Below are positions 36,094 through 44,516 of a stretch of DNA of 64,000 nt, piece by piece. A program made the translations under genes and the position numbers. The stretch comes from Polaromonas sp. 39-63-25 (GTDB taxonomy: Bacteria > Pseudomonadota > Gammaproteobacteria > Burkholderiales > Burkholderiaceae_C), in NCBI RefSeq assembly GCF_002278925.1, contig NZ_NCJH01000008.1, positions 1 through 64,000 of the forward strand, written 5' to 3'. The stretch's first letter is position 1; every line of letters begins with the position of its first letter. The notes under the pieces are model-generated. The model saw nothing but the letters and a program-made list of their open reading frames with translations, had not been told where the DNA came from and searched no databases.

Positions 36094-36125
36094 AAGAAAT
36101 CTAGCCGATCTAAAAGTAAAGTCAT
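36090..36125 (-). CDS. Eleven-codon ORF coupled to the KS start (tentative)
   Basis: ATG at 36125 begins MTLLLDRLDFF, ending in a TGA that overlaps the likely CTG start of the KS gene (CTGA). It lies in a locally AT-rich 72-base gap after the PAP2 gene. No clear ribosome site is seen. It may be a leader for translational coupling or simply the degenerate original start region. Confidence 0.3.
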   Translation of the reverse strand: MTLLLDRLDFF

Positions 36126-36165
36126 GTTAGCAAATCCAGTGGGCGTTTTTTGCGGTGATGGGTTG

Positions 36166-36867
36166 TCAGGCAGCGAGGTAGGGGCGATGCTGGTCGGCCC
36201 GGGTACGCACCACGTGGCGCAGGGACAACCAGGCGGTGACGGTCCCCAGCAGGAGCCCGGCCCACATGTCCACGGCCACATGCTGGCGTGTGGCCACCGT
36301 GGAGTAAACGATGCCGACGCCCCACAGTGCATTGGCCAGGCAGGCCCACGGCGGCGCGCCAAAACGGCGCAGCAGGTGATGCATCCAGAAGCCCGAAAAA
36401 GCGGCGGTGGCGACATGCAGGGACGGGCAGGCGTTGCCCGCTGCGTCCATGTTCTTCAGGAAGTCCACGCCCGGGTACAGACTCCAGTCGATGTCAGCCG
36501 CCGGAACAATCGTGGGCCAGAAATAGAAAATGATCAATCCGGTCAGGCAGGTGCCGGCCATGGCCAGGCTGTACAGATAGAGTTCGCGCCGGCTCGCCAG
36601 GAACGCCGGTGGCAACGACACATACACCCACAGGGACACATACAGCGACAGGGCCATGGGTTCAAAGCCGATCAAGCGGTCCAGCCATGTGACCGGCATC
36701 ACCGTGACGGGATAGGCCGGGTTGTTGAGCACATGGAAATAGGCGGCAAAAAACACCGCGATGAACAGCGGGATACCTATGCTTTTGAGGACCACGTCCC
36801 GGGGCACAAGCCGTGCGGCCTGGCGGTACCAGGGCAGGGCCTCAGGGCTGACCGGGGGCGCGCTCAT
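36166..36867 (-). CDS. PAP2-superfamily membrane phosphatase
   Basis: A 233-residue membrane protein with about six helices. The PAP2 motifs are the PSLHVATAAFSGFW segment (motif 2, catalytic His) and STVATRQHVAVDMWAGLLLG (motif 3, His and Asp). Motif 1 is not clear. It probably removes phosphate from a lipid or isoprenoid phosphate. In this cluster it may act on the lipid carrier or the glycosylated polyene lipid, which is inference. It overlaps the deacetylase gene by four bases. Confidence 0.85.
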   Translation of the reverse strand: MSAPPVSPEALPWYRQAARLVPRDVVLKSIGIPLFIAVFFAAYFHVLNNPAYPVTVMPVTWLDRLIGFEPMALSLYVSLWVYVSLPPAFLASRRELYLYSLAMAGTCLTGLIIFYFWPTIVPAADIDWSLYPGVDFLKNMDAAGNACPSLHVATAAFSGFWMHHLLRRFGAPPWACLANALWGVGIVYSTVATRQHVAVDMWAGLLLGTVTAWLSLRHVVRTRADQHRPYLAA

Positions 36868-37676
36868 GCCAGGGCCTCGGGCAGGGTCACCGGCTTGAGG
36901 CGGGCCGCCGCAGCCGAGGTCAGCACGGTGGGCAGGACTTCGAGAATCACCGGGATGCCGCCTGGCGTACGCGCGGCATTGCCGTCGTGCAGCAGCACGA
37001 TGGCGCCGGCCTTCAGGCCGTGCAGCAGCTTGCCGGTGACGCGCTGCGCATCGCCGACCCGGGTGTCGAAACCACGGACCGACCAGCTGGCCAGCCGCAG
37101 TCCCATGCGAGTGAGTACCGGGTCCAGAAAAGGATTGCGCAGGCCGGCGGGCGCGCGGAAAAAGAGCGGTCGCCGGCCGGTGATTGCGCTCAGCGTGTCC
37201 TGCGCGGCCTGCAGCTCCCGCGCCATGCCGCGCGGCCCCATGACGGAAAAGTGGTGGCGATGGTGCTGGCTGTGGTTTTCAACCGCGTGGCCGCGGCGAA
37301 CGATTTCCCGGCACAGCTCCGGGTAACGCGCGGCCTTTTCACCAATGCAAAAAAACGTGGCCCGGGCGGCGTAGCGGTCCAGCAGGTCCAGCACCTGCGG
37401 CGTGACCTGCGGGTCGGGTCCGTCGTCGATGGTCAGGGCAATTTCGTTCCTGGCCATCGCGGCGGCGGGCAGCCGCGACCAGTTCGGGCCCAGCCAGTGG
37501 CTGCGCGGCCACAGGCCGACGCCGGCCACCAGCGCGTGGTTGGCGACGACGGCGGCCAGTGCCCAGGGCCACAGCGTGGGGGCGGCAACAGCAACGCCCA
37601 GCGCCAACCCGTGCAACGCGAGGGAGGCGCGCAGCAGCGGCCTGGCGTGCCAGCGCGGCTCAGGCTTGGGGCTCAC
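36864..37676 (-). CDS. Polysaccharide deacetylase (NodB domain), membrane-anchored
   Basis: A 270-residue protein with two N-terminal hydrophobic helices followed by a NodB domain. The metal Asp pair is in ALTIDDGPDPQVTPQVLDLL, the His pair in GHAVENHSQHHRHHFS, the Arg in LFFRAPAGLRNP and the late His in GAIVLLHDGN. It should remove an N- or O-acetyl group from a sugar. This enzyme class is not a standard part of E. coli-type APE clusters. I choose GTG 37676 (GAGG upstream), giving a 17-base overlap with the exporter; ATG 37703 is the alternative. Confidence 0.85.
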   Translation of the reverse strand: MSPKPEPRWHARPLLRASLALHGLALGVAVAAPTLWPWALAAVVANHALVAGVGLWPRSHWLGPNWSRLPAAAMARNEIALTIDDGPDPQVTPQVLDLLDRYAARATFFCIGEKAARYPELCREIVRRGHAVENHSQHHRHHFSVMGPRGMARELQAAQDTLSAITGRRPLFFRAPAGLRNPFLDPVLTRMGLRLASWSVRGFDTRVGDAQRVTGKLLHGLKAGAIVLLHDGNAARTPGGIPVILEVLPTVLTSAAAARLKPVTLPEALA

Positions 37677-40014
37677 GGGGTTGCCTCGCAAAAATTGCTG
37701 CATACATCAGCGCCAGGATGACACCGGGTGCCACTGTGGCGCCCATCGCCTGCAGGATGGAAATTTTGGAAAACGCCAACAGGCCAAAACCTGCGACGGT
37801 GGTGAGATTGGCCAGCGCCATCGAAGCCAGGGTGCGGTGTGAGATGGGCGTGAGCGGGTCGGGCCGGTCGAAAAACAGGGCGTAGTTCGAACCCACCGCC
37901 ACCACCAGCAGCAAGCCCACCAGATGCAGGATGATCAGCGGCTGGCCGGCCAGGGCCAGGCCTGCCGTGACGGTGATGACCGAGGCGACCAGGGGCGCGA
38001 TGACGCGCAGGACACGCATGGGCGAGCGGAACACCACCAGCAGCAGCACGACGATGGAGAGCAGCCCGCCCAGCGACAGCAGCGTGGCTTCGCGCAGGTA
38101 GCCGGCGTACAGGCGGTCGGATTCGGCTTTCATGTCCACAAACAGCACATCCGGCGAGTTGCTGCCCAGGGCTGCACGAATCCGGTCGGCCTGGATGCCC
38201 GCGCCTTCCGGCGCCCGAAGCGGCAGCAGCGCGGTCCAGCCGCCACGCGATGTCTGCAGCAGCAGCGCATCGACCGCCATGGCTAGGGAGGTCTGTTCGA
38301 GGTCGGACGCCTGCAGCAAGGGCCGGCTGCGGCTGGTTTCCACGTCGGCCAGAAAGGGCGTGAACACTTGGGCGCGCACCGGCAGGCCCTGCACCGCCTG
38401 CGCCAGGCGCGGCTGCAACACCTCCGCCGGCGGCAGGCTGGCCTGGCGCGCACGCTGCGTCGCCATGCCGGGAAGGTAGCGGCTAGGGCTTTCAAACCCG
38501 GCGAGTTCGCCCTGGTCCACCTGCGTCTGCAGCAATGCGGACACCTGTTCGGCGGACACCAGCACCGATTCCCGGCTGCTGCCGGAGATGACCACGACGT
38601 AACGCACATCAGGGGCGCCCATGTCGGCGCGCAGGCTTTCGTCGAGTGCGATGTCGGCTTGCGACACCGGGCTCAGCGAGGAGATTTTTTCGTTGAGCAG
38701 CGTGTCGCGGTGGGTCGCGAGGACGGCGCAGGCGGCCAGCAGCAGCAAGGCCGCCGGCCAGCGCAGCGCTGCGGCGCGCTGCGTCAGCCGGCTGAGCACG
38801 CGGCCGATGGCCGAGATGTCGTGGATGCGGAACTGCGCCGGCAACAGGTGTGGCAGGACAAAACGCGTCATGACCGCGGCGGCCACCAGTCCGGCAATGG
38901 CGTACAGGCCCAGCTGCGCCAAGCCCGGAAAGCCCGACAGCAGCAGCGAGGCAAAGCCGAAGATCGAGGTCAGCACGCCCAGCCGGATCGTCGGCCAGAA
39001 GCGCTTGACCCAGCTGTCCTGTCCGGCGTCCGCCTGTTCGGATTGCACGAACAGATAGATGGAATAGTCCACCGCCTCGCCGATCAGTGCGGTGCCGAAG
39101 CCCAGCGTGATGCCGTGCACCGCGCCAAAGCCCAGGCTGACGGCGGCCACGCCTGCCAGCACGCCGCTGAGGACCGGCAGGAAACCCAGCGCCAGCGCGG
39201 TCGCCGAGCGGTACACCAGCAGCAGCAGCGTGGCAATGATCACCACGCTGATCAGCGAGAGGCGGCTGACCTGGCTTTTGATGGCTTCGCGCGAGGTGAC
39301 CGAAAAGACGCCGGGCCCGGTCATCACCAGCTTCGCGGCGGTGCTGTCCTGGCGTGCCGTGTCGAAGGCCTGGCGGATGGCGGCCATGGCGCTTTGCTGG
39401 GCGTCGGTGTCGGACCCGTCGGCGCGTGTCTGCATCAGCAGCAGGGCGCGCGCACCGTCGCGCGAGGCCCAGGCGCCGTCGATCAGGCGCGGCTGCGTGC
39501 CGGCGTCGAGCTGCCCGAGCAATTGCACCATTTCGCCGGTCGGATCGCGCGGCAGCAGGGACTTGACCATCAGCCCGGCCGGCGAGGCCAGCAGGTCTAT
39601 GCTGTCGGCCAGGGCTGCGTGCAGGCCGTCGGCGCTGAAGCGGTCGGGTGTGACAAGCGGGCTGAGCAGGTAGCGGTTGTTGAACAGGTAAGTCCGGTCG
39701 CGCTCCTTGTTGACCGGCTCTCCGTTGTTGACGGCGACAAAAGCCGGGTCGGCGCGCAGGGTGCGGGCGACCTCTTTGGACAGGCGGGCGCGGGCTGGCC
39801 CGTCCTCCCCCTCGATGCCGACCAGGATCAGGCGCGAGGCCAGGCCGTCCTTGAGCTGGTCCATCAGCAGCTGCTGTTCGGCCGTCGGGTTGCGCGGCAT
39901 GAAGGCCGACAGGTCGGTGGTGATCTGGGTGCGGCTGATGATGGCGCCGCAGGCCAGCAAAAAGGCCAGCCACAACCAGACCGGCAGAAGCCGACGCTGG
40001 AGAAACCGGCTCAT
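37660..40014 (-). CDS. MMPL-family exporter
   Basis: A 784-residue RND-like transporter with twelve membrane helices in two halves, each beginning with a single helix and a large periplasmic loop. Segments such as LGFGTALIGEAVDYSIYLFV and VGLLLVVAVGSNYALFFDR carry the charged residues used for proton coupling (GxxxDY). N-terminal ITTDLSAFMPRNPTAEQQLLM is typical of the APE exporter group. It should move the polyene lipid across the inner membrane together with the LolA-like protein, whose gene overlaps by four bases. Confidence 0.9.
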   Translation of the reverse strand: MSRFLQRRLLPVWLWLAFLLACGAIISRTQITTDLSAFMPRNPTAEQQLLMDQLKDGLASRLILVGIEGEDGPARARLSKEVARTLRADPAFVAVNNGEPVNKERDRTYLFNNRYLLSPLVTPDRFSADGLHAALADSIDLLASPAGLMVKSLLPRDPTGEMVQLLGQLDAGTQPRLIDGAWASRDGARALLLMQTRADGSDTDAQQSAMAAIRQAFDTARQDSTAAKLVMTGPGVFSVTSREAIKSQVSRLSLISVVIIATLLLLVYRSATALALGFLPVLSGVLAGVAAVSLGFGAVHGITLGFGTALIGEAVDYSIYLFVQSEQADAGQDSWVKRFWPTIRLGVLTSIFGFASLLLSGFPGLAQLGLYAIAGLVAAAVMTRFVLPHLLPAQFRIHDISAIGRVLSRLTQRAAALRWPAALLLLAACAVLATHRDTLLNEKISSLSPVSQADIALDESLRADMGAPDVRYVVVISGSSRESVLVSAEQVSALLQTQVDQGELAGFESPSRYLPGMATQRARQASLPPAEVLQPRLAQAVQGLPVRAQVFTPFLADVETSRSRPLLQASDLEQTSLAMAVDALLLQTSRGGWTALLPLRAPEGAGIQADRIRAALGSNSPDVLFVDMKAESDRLYAGYLREATLLSLGGLLSIVVLLLVVFRSPMRVLRVIAPLVASVITVTAGLALAGQPLIILHLVGLLLVVAVGSNYALFFDRPDPLTPISHRTLASMALANLTTVAGFGLLAFSKISILQAMGATVAPGVILALMYAAIFARQPREPQA

Positions 40015-40616
40015 TTCGCGGCCAGCTTGTCGATCACCATGACCGAGCGGTCCTTGTCGGTCTGCTCGATTTCAATGGTCCTGACGTCGGCTTGGCTGCC
40101 GGCGATGCGGACGCGCTGCACCACTTCCAGCATTTTTGTCTCGATGGGGCGCAGGGTCAGCGTCCAGCGCTCCTCGGAACCTTCGAGGTCGAGGTTGTAG
40201 ACGCGCCGCAGGGCGACCATGTCGCCGGCCAGGGTGCCGCGTATGCTTTCGGTGAAGGCCACCAGTTCCGGGTAGTCCTGCAGGCGCAGCACCATGCGGC
40301 GCTTGCCGCGTTCGACGGTGAGGCTGCCGCCTTCGATCAGCAGCGACTCCGGCCGGGGCTTGAGTGTGCGTTTTTCCAGCCGGTCGGGCGCGGTGTAGAG
40401 CAGTTCGCCGGACGACTCCACGGGGGCCTCGAGCAGGGCGATGTATTTCTTTTCGACAAAGCTGGCGCGGCCGGACTTGTTTTTTGCCAAGCCCTGCATC
40501 AGCTGGGTCACATCCCAGGCGGCGAAGGCGGGGCTGCCACTGAGGGCCAGCAGCAGGCCGGCGCCGGCCAGCCAGGTTTTTCGTGAAGGGGTGGTCAGGC
40601 GGGGTACATCAGTCAT
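40011..40616 (-). CDS. LolA-like outer-membrane carrier protein
   Basis: A 201-residue periplasmic protein. The signal peptide (WLAGAGLLLALSGSPAFA-AWD) is followed by a LolA-type half-barrel, with KSGRASFVEKKYIALLEAPVE and GELLYTAPDRLEKRTLKP, and a hydrophobic groove. In aryl-polyene clusters such proteins are believed to carry the lipid-like product to the outer membrane. Four-base overlaps on both sides. Confidence 0.87.
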   Translation of the reverse strand: MTDVPRLTTPSRKTWLAGAGLLLALSGSPAFAAWDVTQLMQGLAKNKSGRASFVEKKYIALLEAPVESSGELLYTAPDRLEKRTLKPRPESLLIEGGSLTVERGKRRMVLRLQDYPELVAFTESIRGTLAGDMVALRRVYNLDLEGSEERWTLTLRPIETKMLEVVQRVRIAGSQADVRTIEIEQTDKDRSVMVIDKLAAK

Positions 40617-41590
40617 GGGGTGGGACCGGGTTGGGGCGCAGCTGCCGGTTTGCCGGCCTGCCAGAAATTGAAAAAATTGAACCAGTTGTAGGGCGCCGCG
40701 CGGGAGTGCTGCTCCAGCAACTCGGCGTAACGCACCATCGCGGCCTGCACCGCCGCTTCGCGCCCGCCTGCAGGAATGGTGGAAAAATCGGCCAGCGTTT
40801 CAAAATGGATATCGTAGCGATTGCCGCCGCCATACAGGCCGACCATGAACAGCACCGGCCGCCGCAGGATGGCCGCCATGCGAAACGGTCCCACGGGAAG
40901 CTCGGCCGGCTCGCCGAGAAAGGGCACCGGTCGCGTGGTGTCCCGGTTCAGGCAGCGGTCGGCCAGCATGCCGACCACGCTGCCGGCCTCGATCAGTTCA
41001 TGGACGCGCAACATCGAATCCGCGTGCCCCAGTGCCACGATGTCCTGCTGCGCCGCCGGGTTGATGGCGCTCAGGGCGGCATTGATCTTGCGGGCGTTTT
41101 CCTCGTACATCACCATGGCCACGCGCAGGCCCGGTTGCCGCCGGCCGACCGCGCGCAACACCTCGAAACTGCCCACATGCGCGCCCATCAGAAACACGCC
41201 TTTGCGGTCCGCGGTCAATTCGGCCACGAGGTGTTCCTGGTGGATGCGGATGTCGAAAAGGTTGAAGCGGTCGTTGATCAGATAGACCCGGTCATGGATG
41301 ACGGAGGCGAAGCTGAAAAAATGCCGGAACACATGGCGCCAGCCGGCCCGTGCTCCTGCCGGCAGTGCCAGCGCGCGGCGCAGGTAGTCGCGTGATGCGC
41401 GGCGGGCGGACGCGTTGGCCACCAGAAAATAGGCGGCAATGCCGTACAGCACGCAGCGGCCCGCGCTGCGCCCCAGGCGCAGGGAAATCCAGGTCATCAC
41501 GCGCAGCATCAGCATGTTGCTGCGCTCCGGGCGATCCCGCCAGGCGGCCTGGCGACCCGCGCTGGACGGACCTGTGGGCGCCTGGCTCAT
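40613..41590 (-). CDS. LpxL/HtrB-like acyltransferase
   Basis: A 325-residue membrane-associated acyltransferase of the lipid A lauroyltransferase group. One N-terminal helix (CVLYGIAAYFLVANASA) is followed by FLMGAHVGSFEVLRA, holding the catalytic His-x4-Glu as HVGSFE, then VGMLADRCLNRD and PFLGEPAELPVGPFRMAAILRRPVLF. In this cluster it likely links the polyene acyl group to a lipid acceptor. It sits within a chain of four-base overlaps. Confidence 0.88.
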   Translation of the reverse strand: MSQAPTGPSSAGRQAAWRDRPERSNMLMLRVMTWISLRLGRSAGRCVLYGIAAYFLVANASARRASRDYLRRALALPAGARAGWRHVFRHFFSFASVIHDRVYLINDRFNLFDIRIHQEHLVAELTADRKGVFLMGAHVGSFEVLRAVGRRQPGLRVAMVMYEENARKINAALSAINPAAQQDIVALGHADSMLRVHELIEAGSVVGMLADRCLNRDTTRPVPFLGEPAELPVGPFRMAAILRRPVLFMVGLYGGGNRYDIHFETLADFSTIPAGGREAAVQAAMVRYAELLEQHSRAAPYNWFNFFNFWQAGKPAAAPQPGPTP

Positions 41591-41913
41591 GGGGCACTTT
41601 CGAAGATAAAGGTGCCGGTGGCGACCTGCCGGCCATCGCCGGAAATGTCAAAACGGGTGTGGCCCGCAGGGGTCGGCGCGCAGGAAATCGTCAGTGTCTC
41701 CCCCGGCAGCACCGGGCTGAGGAATTTGGCCGAGGCGATCTGGCAGCGCAGCGCCAGGTCCCGGTCGTCCCCTGCGCCCATGCGCGCCTGTCCGGCGGCG
41801 TGCAGGGCGGCATCGAGCAGCAGCACGCCCGGCACCATGGGCCTGCCCGGGAAGTGGCCGGCAAAAGCGGGGTGGTCGGCGGCAAAACAGACCGTGGTGG
41901 CTTCACTCTGCAC
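41587..41913 (-). CDS. Hotdog-fold dehydratase/thioesterase (ApeI-like)
   Basis: A 108-residue hotdog protein. The FabZ-type active region is HPAFAGHFPGRPMVPGVLLLDAA, with the catalytic His of HFPGRP and acidic residue downstream, then ASAKFLSPVLPGETL. It matches the short ApeI/FabA-FabZ-like dehydratases in aryl-polyene clusters. I start at GTG 41913, with GGAAGG nine bases before it, overlapping the ligase stop by eleven bases. The ATG at 41973 would add 20 Arg/Pro-rich residues and is less likely. Confidence 0.82.
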   Translation of the reverse strand: MQSEATTVCFAADHPAFAGHFPGRPMVPGVLLLDAALHAAGQARMGAGDDRDLALRCQIASAKFLSPVLPGETLTISCAPTPAGHTRFDISGDGRQVATGTFIFESAP

Positions 41914-43282
41914 GGGACGGGCCTTCCTGGGCGGCGGGACTCTGGTGGAAGCGGGCCAGCGCCTCGAGGACATCGCGCGGCAGCTTGCCGGTGGCGTTGC
42001 GCGGCAGGGCGTCGAGCAGGACCAGCGGGCGCGGCAGGAAGATGCTGTCTATCCGTTCCTTCAGCGCGGCCTGCACGGCGGCTGCCGTCATGTCGGGGGC
42101 CACGACAAACGCCACCAGCCGCACCACGGCTTCGTGGCCGCTGTCGTCAGGCATGAAAAACGCGCCGTCGAGCACGCCGGGAATGCTGTTGAGATGATGG
42201 TTCAGGTAGGCCAGTGAGTTGCGCTTGCCGGCGATATTGACCAGGTCCTCGAGGCGACCGTGCAACAGAAAATGGCGGTTGTCGATGGCCTGCAGCACAT
42301 CGTTGAGCGGCACCACCTGTTCGACATGGCCGCCGCAGGCCCACATGCGGTCATCGTGCGGTGTCAGGGTTACCAGGGGAAAAAGCTCCCACTCGGCGGT
42401 TTGCGCGGTTCGCCGCGATGCGATCTGGCCGGTTTCGGTGGAACCGTAAATCTCGAACAGCGGGGCGTCAAAACGGGCTTCGCAACTTTGCGCGAGCTGC
42501 GGGGCCATGGGTGCCGTGGCCGACACCACGAGGTCCAGCGCGGGCAGGTCGATGGCCGAGGCCAGCAGCACGCGCAGATGCACGGGGGTGCTGACCAGCA
42601 TGCGCGGGCGCGTGACGGACTTGACGGCGCTGACGATGTCGGCCGGGTAAAACGGCTGGCCGGCGTGTAATGCGCCGCCGCTTTGCATGGGCAGCAGGAC
42701 GGTGGATTCGAAGCCGAACATGTGCTGGGGCGGGACCGTGCCGACGATGGTGCAGGGCGCGGCTTCGTCCAGGCCCAGCCGCAGCGCCTCACCGCGGGCG
42801 CTGCGCACCAGCGAGCCCCATGTCTTGCGGTGTGGCAGCGGCATGCCGGTCGAACCCGAGGTGAATACGTCGGCGACTGCCTGTTCGCCGGGGAGCAGGG
42901 GGATGTCGCAAGGGGCTTCAGGATCCGTGTGGGACGGTCCGTGGGCAAACGCATCCTGGTAGGCAAAACCGGGCAGTTCGATCGCGTGGGGGGCATCGGC
43001 CAGGCAGAACACATCGGGCGCCAGGCTGCGCAGCTGGCGCATCATTTCCGGGGTGTGGGTGGGGGGCAGCAGGCTGATCTTCTGTGTCAGCAAGGCGGCA
43101 CCGAGGCCGACCGCGAAATGGTAGCGGTCGCTGCAGGCGTTGAGCATGTGTTTGCCCGGCGGCAGCGATGCGGCCAGCTGTTTCACATCGCCCAGGTACT
43201 GGCGGACCGTGATGATCTCCCCATAGCGCCAGGCCAGGATGTCGTCACCACAGGTGTGGCTGATGAGCGCGTAGGTGGTCAT
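41903..43282 (-). CDS. Acyl-activating AMP-binding ligase (ApeH-like)
   Basis: A 459-residue adenylate-forming enzyme, short for its class. The P-loop reads FTSGSTGMPLPHRKTW, the adenine region EIYGSTETGQIASR, and the hinge and catalytic area HGRLEDLVNIAGKR, with LPRNATGKLPRDVL carrying the C-terminal Lys. In APE clusters this enzyme loads the aryl starter (4-hydroxybenzoate or a cinnamate) onto the ACP. No starter-making gene is nearby, so the starter should come from elsewhere. ATG 43282 lies 62 bases after the membrane-protein stop. Confidence 0.9.
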   Translation of the reverse strand: MTTYALISHTCGDDILAWRYGEIITVRQYLGDVKQLAASLPPGKHMLNACSDRYHFAVGLGAALLTQKISLLPPTHTPEMMRQLRSLAPDVFCLADAPHAIELPGFAYQDAFAHGPSHTDPEAPCDIPLLPGEQAVADVFTSGSTGMPLPHRKTWGSLVRSARGEALRLGLDEAAPCTIVGTVPPQHMFGFESTVLLPMQSGGALHAGQPFYPADIVSAVKSVTRPRMLVSTPVHLRVLLASAIDLPALDLVVSATAPMAPQLAQSCEARFDAPLFEIYGSTETGQIASRRTAQTAEWELFPLVTLTPHDDRMWACGGHVEQVVPLNDVLQAIDNRHFLLHGRLEDLVNIAGKRNSLAYLNHHLNSIPGVLDGAFFMPDDSGHEAVVRLVAFVVAPDMTAAAVQAALKERIDSIFLPRPLVLLDALPRNATGKLPRDVLEALARFHQSPAAQEGPSRAE

Positions 43283-43344
43283 GGGCTGGGATGAAGGGCT
43301 GGGAGCTTGGGCGGGCAAAGGTAGTGCAGGAGCGCGGCGGGCCG

Positions 43345-44016
43345 TCAGGACGAGGGCGGCAGCCCGCCCGCGCTGGCCTGGCGGTAGGCGCGAATTGCCT
43401 CCAGCGGACCGGCCCGGTCGGACGGAGCCAGCAGCAACAGGCGCGCCGCGTATTCGGCGGAAAACATCACGACCAGCAGCGGCAGGTTCAGCAGGTTGGC
43501 AAAAGCCGACCAGACGCTGACCGGCGCGAGCCAGAACAGCAGCAGCGACAGCGTGGTCATGACGGTGAAATACAGGGTCCAGGCCCAGGTCACCTGCCGG
43601 GTGTAGCGGGCCAGGGCGGGCGACAGGCTGCCGTGGATGATGGCGGCAAAACGCGAGACCATGGGCTGCTGGCCGGCGCGCAGGGTACGCGCGAAGGCCA
43701 GGCCCAGCAGCGCCTGTATGCCGGCATGCTGCAGCAGAAACACCCAGTTGTAGTGCAACACGAGCCAGCCGCTCACCGCATACAGCAGGGTGCAGCCGGC
43801 CAGGCACAGCATCAGCATCCAGGGCCGCTGCGGCGAGCGCCAGGCCAGCACGAGGGCCAGCGCGATCAGCGGCGCGATCGCCACCGCTGCGTCCAGCAGG
43901 TCGGGGTGGGGGTCGGCTGACGCAAGATGCGCCAGCACCGGGTAGGCGGCGCAGACGGCGGCAATGGCTGCCCAGCGGACGCCGCGCAGCACTTTTGCCG
44001 TCAAGCCAGGTTTCAC
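43345..44016 (-). CDS. Multispanning membrane protein of the aryl-polyene cluster
   Basis: A 223-residue inner-membrane protein with about six helices and no catalytic motif I recognise. It matches the COG4648-like uncharacterised membrane proteins that lie next to the ACP and ligase in APE-type clusters. Helices include AAIAAVCAAYPVLAHL, AVAIAPLIALALVLAW, WMLMLCLAGCTLLYA and VTWAWTLYFTVMTTLSLLLFW. It overlaps the ACP gene by four bases. Role unknown; a scaffold or export helper is possible. Confidence 0.82.
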   Translation of the reverse strand: MKPGLTAKVLRGVRWAAIAAVCAAYPVLAHLASADPHPDLLDAAVAIAPLIALALVLAWRSPQRPWMLMLCLAGCTLLYAVSGWLVLHYNWVFLLQHAGIQALLGLAFARTLRAGQQPMVSRFAAIIHGSLSPALARYTRQVTWAWTLYFTVMTTLSLLLFWLAPVSVWSAFANLLNLPLLVVMFSAEYAARLLLLAPSDRAGPLEAIRAYRQASAGGLPPSS

Positions 44017-44327
44017 TTCGTTCTTTGCTGCGCGATGTGGTCGCTCAGGCTGCGCAGCGACTGGAAGATGGCGGTGTTGTCCTCGTGGTCTGCGCGCAGC
44101 TGCAGGCCATAACGCTTGGACAGGACCAGCGCGATTTCCAGGATATCGATCGAGTCGAGCCCCAGGCCCTCGCCATACAGCGGCTCATCGGGCAGGATGT
44201 CCGCGGCAGCGGTTTCCAGATTCAGGGAAGTGACCACCAGTTCGGCCACTTCACGCATCAGCGCAGCATCGGCTGCAGGCGCGGCAGAGGGTTGGAGGGA
44301 GGAGTCTGGCATCGTGGTTGTAGGCAT
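44013..44327 (-). CDS. Acyl carrier protein
   Basis: A 104-residue acidic protein with the phosphopantetheine site in LGLDSIDILEIAL (Ser59) and the usual helices around it. The first 22 residues are a flexible extension. It should carry the growing aryl-polyenoyl chain. It is the first gene of a leftward operon of thirteen genes that ends with FabG. Only one ACP is present, whereas E. coli-type APE clusters have two. The 189-base gap to suhB should hold the operon promoter; I could not assign one with confidence. Confidence 0.92.
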   Translation of the reverse strand: MPTTTMPDSSLQPSAAPAADAALMREVAELVVTSLNLETAAADILPDEPLYGEGLGLDSIDILEIALVLSKRYGLQLRADHEDNTAIFQSLRSLSDHIAQQRTK

Positions 44328-44516
44328 GGATTTTCAGGGTGTCGGGGCGTTGCGCCGGTGCTGCCAACCCCCGGGGTTCAGTGATGTTTTGATGGTAACT
44401 GACATTGTTTTTTACGCGCTGCATGGCTGTAGGTGGCCGCCCCTGGAGTGTGTCAGACCGAAACGAAACAAGACGTAAAAAATGCCCCCGAAAACCCGAT
44501 GGCAGCCGGCCTTGGT

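Larger units (their letters stand above)
28744..44327. other. Aryl-polyene/xanthomonadin-like biosynthetic gene cluster
   Basis: Seventeen genes with starter ligase, ACP, KS, KS-like factor, FabG, two dehydratases, glycosyl- and acyltransferases, methyltransferase, LolA-like carrier, MMPL exporter and halogenase-like flavoprotein. The gene set is that of membrane-bound aryl-polyene pigments. PAP2 and NodB genes are extra. Divergence into a rightward trio and leftward operon is shown by strand and overlaps. Confidence 0.85.

Noticed and set aside
38368-40200. 610-codon plus-strand frame opposite the MMPL gene
   Set aside because: Gln/Arg/Gly-rich shadow of the MMPL gene. Nothing suggests translation.
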